A DNA stretch of 64,000 nt from Dillenia suffruticosa (taxonomy: Eukaryota; Streptophyta; Magnoliopsida; Dilleniales; Dilleniaceae): contig JAVTVX010000013.1 of NCBI GenBank assembly GCA_033439265.1, forward strand, positions 18,952,500 to 19,016,499. Reading direction: 5' to 3'. The position numbers were made by a program, and so were the translations under genes. Below the pieces are notes generated by a model, which was not told the DNA's origin, made no database searches, and was given only the letters and a program-made list of their open reading frames with translations. Within the stretch, counting starts at the first letter, position 1. Every line of letters begins with the position of its first letter. Below, piece after piece: positions 1 to 12,064 of the stretch.

Positions 1-1486
1 CTTCGGGGGTTTATGAGTGTAGATGAACCACCCTCAAAATCACTGTCAACCCTTGATTATGTAGTTTAATCACATAATAATAATAATAATAATAAAAGAT
101 CGCTAAGATTCATCAAATTAATGTATATTTGGATACGATGACATGCAAAAAGGTATCTGGAGATAAGATCATCATTAAGTGTTTCTAACATCGATTATTG
201 TAAATACGACACGCAATTTTCAAGTCCCAAAATGTTGCCTCTATGTCTTGTGGTATTCCTTATTTTATGGTGATATTTGAATTGTGGACAGGTCTGTAGG
301 ATCCATGTTTGGGAGCCTTGGAGGCTTGGTGCCTCAGAAAGTGCAGGCAATCATAATAAATTATTTTAATTAGTGGACAAATCTTGAAAAAGATGTAAAT
401 TCCATAATATATCATATTCTCTTTCCTGGGTCATCCAATGCATGTATCTTTCACTCACTCTTTTCGTCTTGGATCTTTGTCACACTCAATACAATTGATA
501 TTTAAAATTCTCTTTCCCCCTTCGTTTGTCTGATTGCATAAAAGCAATACAAAAATGGGTAAAGTATTGTTCTTTCTAGTATAATATGTTTACCGACTTT
601 AAGTTTAATGTATATTAATCTAGGAAGAGAGAGAGAGAGAGAGAATGAACATAGTGGGGCAATGAAAATGAACAATGCACAACACTTTTTTTTGGGGGGG
701 GGGGGTGGGAGGAGGGAGGACTCAAAAGCCAACCGAAGTGGTTTTGCCAATTGAGATTGGGAAAGTGAATAATTTGCTTGTCCCTCATTTGCATTAGCCC
801 CCACTTTGGCAGGGTTCTGAAAAAAAGGCCAGAATGACTCCGGTTGCTATTGCAATCATGAGATACCCCAATCCTCATGCTTTGTGGGTATTGTGTGGTA
901 TCCTACATGTTTTCAAATAGATATAATTCTCATTTCTACTTAATATGCTTAAAAGCAATTGTTGCTTTATACTGTTTGTTCATTTGGTAAAAAAATTACT
1001 ATATTATATTGTCATCACTCACATTCACTAAAACAGGAAAATTGATCTGATTTTGTTCACAGGGATACTGTGCCTCTATATATATATATATAAAATTCAA
1101 AAGTTGTATCCTCTCTCAAAAGCAAACCCTTTCTGTTTCGTCCACCCTTCTCGCGAACGAGTTTTCAACACCATGCTTTAAGGTGGTCATGCTAACGTGA
1201 CTAGTATGCTTCTTTAAAATCTTTCACCCTAATTGAGAAATGTTACAATATGAAATAAAAATATTGCCATTTTAAAAAGTTAGAAGCTCGTAGAGCTTCC
1301 ATCCAACTCGGGCTAGTCTGTGTTGATTTTAATATGGCTTTTTTTCCTTTTTATTTTTTAATATGCCCATATTTTACGTGCAAAACTCCCTTAATGTTGT
1401 ACCATAAATATAGGATCATATCATATTCTAAGTTATATTGGAGGGCTTCATGAGTATCGAGGACGGATGGCTATCTTTTTAAACTG

Positions 1487-1536
<50 letters not shown>

Positions 1537-1585
1537 TAAGAAGGATTTATGGGGAGTCTTATGCATGTTAGGTTAAATAAAGTAC
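1..1585. other. Gene-less AT-rich stretch with microsatellites
   Basis: I see no exon-like coding signal here. The stretch holds a TAA repeat (about 74-95), a GA run (about 625-644), a C/G homopolymer near 690-707 and a long AT run (about 1488-1531). The short open frames around 500-880 are driven by the GA and G runs and do not resemble proteins. Confidence 0.6.
1488..1531. repeat. (AT)n microsatellite
   Basis: About 22 uninterrupted AT units lie just left of the SINE at 1597. A second AT run lies at about 3838-3868. Confidence 0.9.
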
Positions 1586-1596
1586 CCGGACCTTAT

Positions 1597-1770
1597 CCAC
1601 GGACTATTGGTCTTGTAGTTAAGGGTATTAGATCTTTTAACCAAATCTCGAATTCGAAACTTATGAATAAAAATCACTATTGGGAGAACTATCACCTAAA
1701 ATATACCCAACAAGTATTTAAACTAAATTAGTTGAAATACGGTTTCAGATGGTATAGCAAAAAAAAAAAA
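1597..1770 (+). mobile_element. SINE family B, copy 1
   Basis: This is a retroposon of about 174 bp ending in an A tract (1759-1771). Its 3' half, around AGTATTTAAACTAAATTAG, is shared with the copy at 2558-2726, so the two are one family. A box-B-like tract (CGAATTCGAAAC, about 1648-1659) and a box-A-like tract (TAGTTAAGGGTATTA) suggest a tRNA-type internal promoter. Flanks carry an imperfect duplication: CCGGACCTTAT at about 1586-1596 and CTAGACCTTAT at about 1775-1785. The short open frame at 1549-1731 crosses this element and is not a gene. Confidence 0.6.
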
Positions 1771-2399
1771 ATGCCTAGACCTTATTAATTGAAAATGGGC
1801 CTACTGGTGGGTGGTAACATCAAATGACTATTATTGACCTTCAATACAAACTCATGGGCCTCACCCAACTTGCCTGGTCCCTCCATCGGATTTGGGTTTC
1901 GAACAACCAAAAGCATCTCCACAAATTTTCATTTTCATTTTCATTTAATTTTCCATTTATTATCATTCTCTACACCACGATGAAAGGGATTGATCTCGTG
2001 ACCCATCCACATTGCTTGTTAAAGGTTTGGAAAGATTAAAGGAAGGAAACAGTTATACACTATGCTTGCGTGAGAGAGAGAGAGAGAGAGAGAGGAGCAG
2101 TCAAGGAAAATTTTCCATTTACACTCTGTACCCCAAAAAAAAAAATGCCATTTACACTAAAATGGGTCTGCTTGTTTGGGCGCTGAAAAGCAGCCCATTC
2201 GTTATACTAGGTGGGACCAATCTAATTCACCTGTAACGGGCTTAGGGGCCTCAAAGGGAAAGCTTGCTTCGAGGCCCAATAAAAACAAAAGGAAAAATTT
2301 TGGATTGCTTCTTATAACGGCCTTTATAATTGGAACGAAGTTCTAGATTTAATATAGGACGATTTAGCCATGATGCCGTACATTGAATCGATATATATA

Positions 2400-2484
2400 T
2401 TTTTTTTGTTGTATAATTATATAAATATAAAATCATCAAATCAAGAGATAGGAGTTATACTATTAAACTGTTCCCTTGGGGACG
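2400..2484 (-). mobile_element. SINE family C, copy 1 (very short)
   Basis: On the minus strand it starts GTCCCCAAGGGAACAG, the same head as the better copy at 7136-7227, and ends in an A tract seen as T's at 2400-2407 on the plus strand. Flanks carry CATTGAATC at 2381-2389 and 2485-2493, with further weak similarity beyond. The internal sequence is diverged and box B is no longer clear. Confidence 0.5.
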
Positions 2485-2557
2485 CATTGAATCAATAAAT
2501 GATAAAACAAATTTTCTTTGGGGATTGATTATGCTATCGGATACATGTGATTTTATC

Positions 2558-2726
2558 AAACTTTTTTTGATTAAGTGGTCGGACACTTTATTTTCTTAAC
2601 CATCTTGAATTTGAGTTCTGAGAATAATAAAAAAAATTTGAGAGAATCAACTCTTAAAATAGGCTCCACAGTATTTAAACTAAATTAGTCAAATAAAATC
2701 AAAATACCGATAGTAAAAAAAAAAAA
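2558..2726 (+). mobile_element. SINE family B, copy 2
   Basis: This 169-bp retroposon ends in an A tract (2715-2726). Near-identical flanks give a clear target-site duplication: GATACATGTGATTTTATC at 2540-2557 and GATATATGTGATTTATC at 2727-2743. The right half matches the copy at 1597-1770. The left part is more diverged. Confidence 0.7.
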
Positions 2727-3028
2727 GATATATGTGATTTATCGTTCTTAGAATTAGCATGTAAGAAAATCTTATTAATCTGTAAAATTATTAAAGATTA
2801 GATTTCTCAAAATACAAATTTTAGACAACTTTTTGAATGCTTATTGGAAAATATCGTACATATTTGACAGGTATACTTAAATAAATCTAATAAATATGTA
2901 ATTAATGTTTTTATAATAATTATAAAAAAAAGATATATCGTACAGTAATAATAATTTTTAGTGGTGCTTAAAAGAGCCTTTATCATGCGCTTTCATGCCT
3001 CGAGTTGAGTTTGTCTTCCCTCCTATCG

Positions 3029-3213
3029 TTTTTATTTTACTGTACCGATATTTAAAATTATATTTTGATTAATTTGATTTAAAACTTATAGTAACTTATT
3101 TAATCGGGCTATCTTCCTAATATAATTTTTTTCATACTCAAATCGTAAGTCAAACTTAAAAACTTGATTAAAAAATTTAATATTATATCTAACTATATCA
3201 ACTGTCCGTTGAT
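3029..3213 (-). mobile_element. SINE family A, copy 1
   Basis: One of four dispersed copies sharing a tract of the form CGATATTT...GATTAATTTGATTTA and a later ATACTCAAATCG...TTGATTAAA tract. Possible duplicated flanks are CTTCCCTCCTATCG (3015-3028) and CTTTCCTCCCATCA (3214-3227), with three mismatches. Orientation is inferred from the T tract at the left end of the better copies. The match to the family is diverged. Confidence 0.5.
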
Positions 3214-3834
3214 CTTTCCTCCCATCATTGGCCAGTCGGAATGAAATATTTGGGCATAAAGTCCTTCCACACGCCCTTCTCCATCTCTTTTTGCACTTTA
3301 TGAACCATTTTTCTCCTTTGTAAATTGCTTGCAATGTTCTTGCCGTCTAGATCACAAAAAATACAAATAGAAAAAAGTTTTTAATAAAAAAATTAAAATT
3401 ATCATTATATTTATTAAAAATAGGAAGTAATATAAAAATATAAAATGTTAATAATCTATTGTTTCAGTAAAATATTACAATAAATCGAATTTATATAAAA
3501 TATATATATAAAAAATAAAAAAATCAAATATTTTTCAAAATTAAATCAAATACTTATTTATTTTAATACGTAATATCTTTTAATACTTAATTTAATTTTG
3601 ATATATTTTATTTTCTAACAATATTAATAAATCTTTACCCTAAAAACTCTATGTAATCGCAATTATACCCTGTCTCAATTTTTCAAACAGAGCACAATAA
3701 TTTTTCTTTTAAGTATTAAAATAGTATTTTCTTGGGCACTTTCATGTCTTCCTTCCATTTCTTTTTCTTTACTCTCTTCCCTCCTAGTTGCAGATAGTGC
3801 TTCCGGCGGCCATTGTTCCTTCTCGCACTTTATG

Positions 3835-3870
<36 letters not shown>

Positions 3871-4088
3871 CAATTGCACGCAATATCACCGCCATCAAAG
3901 ATTTTTGCAAACAAAGAGGATTCAATGGGGTAACTGTATTAAAATAGTTTTTGTTGGGCACCTTCTCCCCTTTTTATTTTTTTAATATTCTTTTTTCTTT
4001 TACTTTCTCTTTCCCCCTATCAGTGACGAGCTTCATATGGTGCTTCCACACGCCCTTCTCCATCTCTTCTTGCACTTTATGCACTTTT

Positions 4089-4280
4089 TTTTTTTTTAAT
4101 TTGACTTAATTATTATCCGATATATGAAAATTCATCCGATTAATTTGAATCGATCATTGTAGGGTTCATTTTAAGGGACAGATCTTCCAATATTATTTTT
4201 TTCGTATCTAATAAGAGTCAAACTCCCAATCTGATTAAGAGACGAAAGTACATATCCCACCTACGTTAATAAATATCGAT
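4089..4280 (-). mobile_element. SINE family A, copy 2
   Basis: This 192-bp element starts with a T tract (a minus-strand A tail) and contains the family phrase CGATATATG...CCGATTAATTTGAATCGA. A perfect 15-bp target-site duplication, ACTTTATGCACTTTT, lies at 4074-4088 and 4281-4295. It sits inside the local duplication block. Confidence 0.75.
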
Positions 4281-5182
4281 ACTTTATGCACTTTTATGCA
4301 CTTTCTGCCATCGCATTCGAAGGAGTTTGAAGACAAAGAGGATTGATGGGGTACATTTTTTTTTTTCCCCAAACACATCAAAAATTATCTCAAAATTTTT
4401 AAATGAAGTTAAGAGATCTGGGTGACGTTTACTATTAACATATCGTGCGGCTGATTTTGCATGTGGGAAAAGTTTTTTGATGCGTTTTCGAAGAGTAATT
4501 GGTTAGAGTCTTGTGGGTTATTAATATATTCTATATATTGAGTATAGGACGTGTTTGATTTGTTTTAATTTATCTTTAATTTATTTTTTATATTATTTTT
4601 TAATCAAAATTAAAATATTTGTAGAAAATATAAATTTTTATTATATTAATGAACTTTTACATCTTTACCTAATCTTGGTTATATTTCAGCTCAACTTTTA
4701 ACAATATATAATATATATTATTCTTTTAGTATTAAAAAGGTCTTTGTTGTGCACCTTTGCCTTCTTTTCTCCTCTCCATTTTTTTGTTTTAATTGCATTC
4801 AATGTCATCGACAACAATTACTAATTGAGTTTTAATTTTTTGGATCCAAGGTTTTTATCCGGCTTTGAGATTATCTGTGTTTTTTTTTTAAAAAAAAAAG
4901 TTTATATTTTCAGATGAAGCGGAATTAATTGCATGCAATGTCATCGTGCAAGCAAAAAGGAGCAATAGAGTACCATTTTTTTCTCAAACAAATAAAGAAA
5001 GATATCCCAACATTGTTAAGAAACTTGGATGTCGACTGTTCAAGCCACAAACGTATCACAATAAGCTAAATCATGGTCCTAAATCGAATCCTTCAAACTG
5101 TACTGATTTTTGTAGTGAACGAAGGGGAAGTTTGGTACGGCTATTAAGGGATACTGTCCTTGCTAACAACATTCGATATTGA

Positions 5183-7120
5183 ACATTATATCATTAATTC
5201 CTTAGGGTCTGTCTTACAATTGGATATCCCCCACGTGTAAGTGTTAACTAAAGATTCAGTCCTTTTACACAACAAATATATATGACTAGGATTTTCTATA
5301 AACAATGGATCGCATCATAGAAATTCAGAGAAAAAAAAAAAATGATCCACCGTCATTTTTGCGGATCAGGAGATACTTTAGAACATATGGATCAAACACT
5401 TTTTCCATAATAGATTTTTGTCTTCTTCTTTCTTGAATACCTCGATGTTATGGTCTCGTTTCTCTTCCTCACTCGACTTCATGTTGGCGGTGGATGTATG
5501 AACCTAACATCATTCTAAATTTAAAGGTCTGTAGATTGATATCTTTTGGCATGAAGTTTGATTGATTATGATATGACAATCATATAATGGGTCTAGTCAA
5601 ATCAATACAGATACATACGTATCTATGTATCATATTTGTATAAGCTTTTTTTGAACTGGGTAGCAACCAACCATGTAAACCAAGATATAAAAGTCCATGA
5701 ACATGAAACCTATGAAATCCTTAGATTTCATTGAATGCAAGATCTCATTCGAGATTGAAGTAATCCTAAGGTGCAAAAACTTGGATATCTGCTTCTGCGG
5801 TGTCACATATTCCATATCGAATGTATACAAAAAGGACTTGACAGGTACATTTCCAATGAAAGAACCTGTAGGATAAGGGCATGAGGCTAATGGCACAAAA
5901 GGGATTTTAACTCTTGAGGCCAAAGTTACATTTTTTTCTAATCTATTTATGGGGAAGGAGATTAAGTGACTTGGCTTTGATAAGGTAGCACATAACCTAG
6001 TATGCATTTCTTTGATTATGTCCACATCTTCCACAATCATGAAAAGAAAGCAATTTTTAATCCCTTTCATGTATACAGAGGCCAAGTCCAACTATTCTAC
6101 AATGTAGAAATCCTTCTAAAACCCCAACAATGGCTGGTTATAAGAAAGTTAATTTAGCTGTTTAGCTTCACATCCGCCGTGAATCAGACCTATGCAATAG
6201 GGTTGTTCATTCAATCAACCACCAGACATTCTAAACCTTGATGACATGGAGACTTGGACACTGGTTTTTTTGTGAATAAGTTCTTCACATAAGCATACCA
6301 AAGTTTTTTGAACAAGTTACTTGTAGTACCTTACAACTTGGACAGCTCAGACTGCAAAATCGCATATACTCATCTAAGTTCAGTATCTGAATAAACCAGA
6401 GTTGAAAAAAAAAATTATAGCATTTATCTTTTGGGAGTGCCTATTTTAGCCCCTACAAGCTTTGCAAGCATGCGTTCAGATGAATGGACTTTCCCTTCTT
6501 CTGAAATCTCAATCTAGGTTATCTTTTCATCATTTTACTCCCGTTTAAGAATATCGGGAACCTTAAGCCAACAGAAAAGAGAAAGAGCCTTCAGTGGTAG
6601 TGATCATTCTACAGTAGAAAAACCTTAGGCTAAGAATATGTGCAAGTCAAAGTTATTTCAACTACTCAAATTCCCGAAATGAAGACCAACAAAAAAAAAG
6701 GTCTGCCCAAATGTTGAGTCTATAAAATATAGGAGGATGATTTTTCACTTTCAGCCACTCATCATCAATTTTCTCATAGAGAATTTCAAAAAGCATGACA
6801 AAAGAAAGGCTTCTTGCAAATTAAGAAATGGTGACAACAAATGCATACACTTAAAAAGCTTTTGTCAAAATCAAAAGATTAAAAGTAACTAGAACCCAAA
6901 TTTATGTTTCACATGAGTACATATATTTCGAGTCCTAACAAATTCTTTCACTTGTCATACTAATCTATATAAAAAGCAGTATTTTGACACTACAAGGCAA
7001 AATATGGTCGAGAATAACTTTGGCATAGATTGCAGATACACCGCCACTTAGCAATACAAAGGGTTCTTAGCCCTTCATCAATCAAAATCAACAAGCTTGT
7101 TAGTTTGGAAGTGAAAAGAG
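5183..7120. other. Intergenic DNA with one unrecognised 153-codon open frame
   Basis: Low-complexity AT-rich DNA. The only long open frame runs on the minus strand from 6091 to 5630 (153 codons, beginning MDLASVYMKGIKNC). I do not recognise it. It has no clear domain, membrane or signal pattern, and no exon-like neighbours with matching splice sites were found. It may be chance or a decayed gene piece. Confidence 0.4.
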
Positions 7121-7135
7121 AGAAAATTGTTAGTT

Positions 7136-7227
7136 TTTTTTTTTTTTGGGTTACACAGAAATTCGAATCTAGGATCACCAGATTAGGGGAGAAGAGTTGT
7201 TACCACTAAGCTGTTCCCTTGGGGACA
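7136..7227 (-). mobile_element. SINE family C, copy 2 (reference copy)
   Basis: Only about 80 nt plus an A tail (T's at 7136-7146). Read on the minus strand it has a tRNA-like box A (AGCTTAGTGGTAACA) and box B (AGATTCGAATTTC), so it is probably tRNA-derived and transcribed by RNA polymerase III. A perfect 13-bp duplication, AAAATTGTTAGTT, flanks it at 7123-7135 and 7228-7240. Confidence 0.8.
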
Positions 7228-7240
7228 AAAATTGTTAGTT

Positions 7241-8799
7241 ATGCTATTTAGGTTCTTGGACCATTTCATTTGTTTTTTGTCCGTTGCAATTGTATGATTA
7301 TGAACTAAGAAAAGAGAGACTCACAAAAATGAAGATAAGAATTGGTAGAAGATCATGATAGCTTATGTGCCATATATACATGGAATTCAAAATCTTTAGT
7401 TTTGCCTTGCTGTTTACCTCATACATGAGGTCCCTGCTCATGTCATCCATGATTCATCCATGATTCATCCATCCAAGCAACTAGCTCAAAATTTTGGCTT
7501 AATTTAGCTTAAAGAAGGAAGTGGGATTCAATCCCATGATAAAAGAAAGATCCATTCTCATGCAAAACTATAGACCTTCCTCTTTTCTCCTTTCCTTTTT
7601 CCCTTCTTTCTCTCTCTCAAGATTGAAGTGGAAGAATTTACAGAGCATAAGAATTGAATCTAGATTTGTGGCCCCCCAAACTATGGAACAAAATGTGAAA
7701 TACTCCCCCCCTCAAAGTTATTTCAATTATTTTGACCCCTCAAACTCGTATTCACATTCACTTTATCCTGTGCCACTAAAAATAAACTAGGAGTTATAAA
7801 AGGCGGATCTCTGTTCTTTCCCTTGTACATGAATGAGTAAACTGAACATAAAACACGCCCACTGAGAGCAAAATGATTAAATAAAATTTCGGGCAGAAAA
7901 TTGCATTTTTACCTATAGTTTTGAGTGCCAAAAGTGTATTTAATCCAAGAAAAAAAAGGGAAAAGAGAACAAACCTAATCTTTGTCACTGGTGGCTGCTG
8001 ACTAGACCTGCTGATGTAGTGACTTTATCATATTTGTCTGCATTAGGGAAGAGAAGTATTCTAAATAATCATTAAAACTTAATAATAAGAAGAACAAGTT
8101 ATTAACTTGATAATAGTAGTTTCTAACACCTAAAGCAGTTATAAATAAAGTTGATCTGCTGAGTTAATCATGTGAATGAATACAGGATTCCAATTTTATA
8201 GTACTTTTAATCAGAACATGAGAGAAGGAAAAATACATTAGGAAGATCGGTCTGCATTACATCTTATAATATGTGCTAATATGAGTCATCTTCCAGTTTT
8301 TCTTTTTATTTTTGTTACTTTTGCCTTTTTGTATGGCCAATCTCGTTGTCACTAAGATCCGATCCAAGTAAATTTTACTTTAGAAAGCAATTGCAGTGAT
8401 TTGCAATTTGCATAATACTTCACTCTTCCTTTGTGGAACAATTTCAGATATTTCATATGATTCATAGAGAGTGATGAACCTGAACACAAGCCATAGTTAA
8501 ATCAAGTATTTACTTACAAAATATGATAGAAATATGCAATACGATATGAATACGTGGCAGCAAAACAGACCTGCAAGTACAAGATATCTAACGGTAGATA
8601 GAAAGGTTCATATGAGATTCTTAATGTAAAGAAAGCATTCCAATATTTTTTCAGATTATGGATTAAAGACATTCTTTGCATAAGTCGCAACAGATGATAA
8701 ATTAATGAAGATATAGAACTCTTTCCGTTTTCGGTCATACTTGGTAGGTCAAACATGATTAAAGAAGAAATCTTATGACTTTGCTTTAACCTCTCATGA
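7241..8799. other. Intergenic DNA, nothing recognised
   Basis: No exon-like segment, RNA gene or clear element was seen. Short open frames at 7521-7790, 7794-7988 and 8514-8756 have no family resemblance and low-complexity composition. Confidence 0.5.
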
Positions 8800-8940
8800 T
8801 TAAGAACTCAATCAACTAGACTAAGTTGTGCATTCCTTAATGTGATGTTGAGGTCATTGGTTCAAACCAAGGAAACAGCCCCTACTTGAGACACCCTATG
8901 GTCGCAAGAACCTCGTGCACTTTGTCCTTTTCTACAAGAA
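8800..8940 (+). mobile_element. Au-like SINE remnant
   Basis: A degenerate tract has the order typical of plant Au SINEs: a box-B-like GGTTCAAACCAAGGAAACAG, then a GC-richer part ending in AACCTCGTGCACTTTGTCC. Edges are approximate, no target duplication was resolved, and the identification rests on recall of the Au consensus. Confidence 0.45.
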
Positions 8941-9370
8941 GGTAGGCCACAATGATCAGAGCCACTAAAGTATCAAGTACGAGTCATCATGAACAGGCAC
9001 AACCAGCAAGATCACCTAACTTGATCTATTTCCAAGCTTTTTCTTTTCTACAGTGGGATAGAGTGCACATTTGTTTTTCATTTTTTATTTTTTATTTTTT
9101 TTACTTCACAAGATTTATCTAGTGATGCATCACCATAAGTGACAATAACGCCAAGAAACTTCTGCTAGCTCCAATAAAACCTACTAAGGTAACTCAAAAC
9201 CGGATGTTGTCCATTGTGGGCAGTTGGTTGTAGTTGATAAAATAAAGCTCATGTCCATGTAAATGCCCAGTCAGCCACATTGTGCCGCAACACTTTGTTT
9301 TTGTCAAACAAAATCATTGTCCCCCCATGTCCATTTACTTATTTATTTATTCTTCACCAAAAATTTCTCT

Positions 9371-9376
9371 TATAAA
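9371..9376 (+). promoter_or_regulatory. Candidate TATA box of the ALMT gene
   Basis: TATAAA lies about 200 bp upstream of the ALMT start codon at 9572, a plausible distance for a 5' untranslated leader of about 170 bp. Position and motif are the only support. Confidence 0.35.
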
Positions 9377-9571
9377 TTGAGAATGCCGAGGGAACCCACC
9401 ACCAAATAACCTCTCCCCCCCCCCCTCCGTTTCTTTCCCTTTGTCTAACTGCATATATTAGTAGAAGCAAAGGAAAAATCAACCCCCAAAGGTCTATTCT
9501 GGAGACATCTTCAGACACGCATTCTATTGGTATAGGCAGAGTAGCATTAGTAAAACTCATCGGCCAAGAAA

Positions 9572-12064
9572 ATGGAATCAGAAATGCAATTGTCAATTAG
9601 GATTTTCTCTTGTCTTTGTGGAAGGTTTAAGGCCTTAATGGGGAAGTCTAAGGCCAAAGTATTAGAGTTAGCCAAGTATACAAAAAAGATCGGAAAAGAT
9701 GATCCGAGGAGAGTTATTCACTCTTTAAAAGTAGGACTGGCCCTCACATTAGTCTCCTTATTCTACTATACAAGGCCTCTCTATGATGGTTTCGGGATTT
9801 CAGCAATATGGGCAATCCTAACTGTGGTTCTTGTTTTCGAATTTTCTGTAGGTAAGTAAATCATAGGAGTCCTCATATTTTCCAGCAATTTATATCTAAT
9901 GCCCAATAACATTCTCCGTGTATGTTTGAATAATTAATGTTATAAAATAGGCATTTCATGTTTCCTTCCCTTTTCAGGCGCAACGTTAAGCAAGAGCCTA
10001 AACAGAAGTGTTGCAACATTACTGGCGGGTGCTCTGGGAGTTGGAGCTCAACAAATAGCAAGTTTCTCGGGGAAAAAAGGAGAGCCTTTGCTGCTCGGAA
10101 CCTTTGTCTTCTTACTAGGTATACATACTTTACTAGGCATAAAAAGTCATCTCCTGTACCAAACAAACAGCACTACACATAAACCATGTAACAGTTTTCT
10201 TTTAAAGAAATTAACTAACAGCTGTTCGATGGTAATTGAAATCAATGGTCTCCATATGCAGCGGCTGCCTCCACATTCTCAAGGTTCTTTCCACGAATAA
10301 AGGCAAGATATGACTATGGAGTGCTGATATTTATCCTAACGTTCTGCATGGTTTCCGTGTCGGGCTACCATGTTGAAAAGATTCTTAAGCTGGCAAATCA
10401 AAGATTGTCGACAGTTCTGATCGGGGGAACCACTTGTATAGTTATATCCATCTTCATTTGCCCCGTCTGGGCTGGTGAAGATCTACACAATTTGGTTGCT
10501 CACAACCTGGAAAAGCTTGCAAGCTTCCTAGAAGGTCCAATTCATATACAAGCGTATACAGATACACACACATATAATATAAGTATAAATATGCACATTT
10601 TGCCATTTATGGCATCACTAGTTTAGGCATACTAAGTGCTGAATTATTAAATAAAAATTGCAGGATTTGGGGATGAATACTTTAGAATTTCAGAGAGTGG
10701 AGAAATCCAAGTGGTCTCAAAGGAAGACAAGTCTATTCTTCAGGCATACAAAAGTGTCCTCAATTCAAAAACAACTGAAGAATCCTTGGTGAGTAAGACC
10801 TTTCCTCCTCTTTCTATTTGCTTATACCTTTTCGTATAAGCTTTCCTTCATGATATTCGTAAACGTGTTAGAACTTGTCCAGCTGATAATTTATTCATTG
10901 GGGGAGCTAAACTGTGTGCAGGCTAACTTTGCAAGCTGGGAACCTAGGCATGGGCGCTTCAGGTTTCGTCACCCATGGAAACGATACCTGACGATTGCAA
11001 CACTCATCAGGCAATGTGCCTACCGAGTTGAAGCCTTAAACAATTACAGGAATACCAATCAAAGCAAGGTAATGCAGCAATAATTCTATGAAGCAGACAT
11101 TAGTAGCATAAATGAAGTTGTGACAGTGAAAACAAAATAAAACTATTAAAAAATCTTAATCTACAATCTATAATTTAGCTGGTCATAGTCTTGAAGAACT
11201 AAATAATGAAACTCTTTCTGTTTGCTAGCTCTATGATGGTGCTTTAGTTCCCAACCATTCATAGTGAAGAGAAGCTTGACAATAAGAAATTTATAAATAA
11301 CTCCCCAGTTTTCCGATGGTATATATAGGAAATATTTGTTCTTTTCAACAGGGCAACACCAAATATTTGTGATGATTTTGTATTTCACAATTCTGATTCT
11401 ACTTGAAACTATAGTATAAGGGAAAAAGAAAACAGTTAAAGAAAATATGCGATAGAAAGAGAAAGTGTGTTTGGCAAAACAATTCCTCTCACTCCCTATG
11501 TTGAAAGTTCCCAAGTCAAAGATACAAGTACCGGAGATTTTAGTAAATGTGTAAATTTGCATCATTTATTCAACCAAATGTTGACTCCTTGTATAGGCAC
11601 AACCTGAATTCCGAAGAAAAATTCAAGATCCCTGCACAAAAATGAGTTCGGAGTCGGGGAAGGCACTGAAAGCATTAGCCTCAGCAATCAAAGAAATGAA
11701 ACAACCATCCCTTGCTTCTCCGTACCTAGCAAACTCCAAAACTGCTATGAATGACCTAAGAGCATCACTAAAAGGTGCTCTGCCAAATGCAGCAGACCTC
11801 CTAGAGATCATACCAGATGCTACAGTTGCTTCTATTCTGGTTGAGACCGTTACCTTTGTTGAGAAAATTTTAGAAGCAGTTAAAGAGTTATCGGACTCAG
11901 CAAACTTCAAGCCTGCAGAACCACTTTGTGTATCAATGGAGAAGCAACCAGCACCACGTAGCCGTGGGAGTGTGAAACCTACTTCTGATGGTGATATTGT
12001 TATCACGATTCGTGAGATATCTCCAGCCAGAGCTGACACTCAGAATGTCCAGTCAACATCATGA
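9572..12064 (+). CDS. ALMT: Aluminium-activated malate transporter family protein (ALMT, ALMT10/ALMT2-like)
   Basis: Six exons: 9572-9851, 9978-10118, 10262-10534, 10664-10788, 10922-11068, 11597-12064. They total 1434 bp in one frame, 477 residues, and every intron is GT-AG. ALMT proteins are plant anion channels, often malate-permeable, of the plasma membrane or tonoplast. The N-terminal half is hydrophobic with about six membrane segments. It holds the family tracts [20 protein letters not shown] (about residues 43-62), [14 protein letters not shown] and [11 protein letters not shown]. After it comes the WEP region ([19 protein letters not shown]), which is conserved in ALMTs, then a hydrophilic C-terminal half. 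Length is at the short end of the family. The loop spelled [12 protein letters not shown] and the tract [22 protein letters not shown] resemble ALMT10-type members more than ALMT1, so subtype, substrate and membrane are inference. The start is the first ATG that opens the family-like N-terminus. Confidence 0.92.

Larger units (their letters stand above)
2975..4985. repeat. Degenerate local tandem duplication block
   Basis: Several phrases recur in the same order across about 2 kb. CTTCCACACGCCCTTCTCC occurs at about 3264 and 4044. A 'TTGTTGGGCACCTT/TTGTTGTGCACCTT' tract recurs near 3950 and 4743, with a weaker match near 3731. 'CACTTTATG' recurs at 3294, 3831, 4074 and 4281. 'ATTGCATGCAATGTCATCG'-like tracts recur near 3873, 4795 and 4927, and 'CAAAGAGGATT(C)(G)ATGGGGTA' near 3913 and 4335. 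SINE copies later interrupted the units. No protein is apparent, and the 78-codon open frame at 4946-5182 starts inside one unit. Confidence 0.55.

Noticed and set aside
11623-12039. 138-codon minus-strand frame
   Set aside because: Antisense shadow of the ALMT last exon.
11642-12064. Apparent separate 140-codon gene
   Set aside because: It is the ALMT last exon read from an internal ATG; the exon begins at 11597 in the same frame after a good acceptor.
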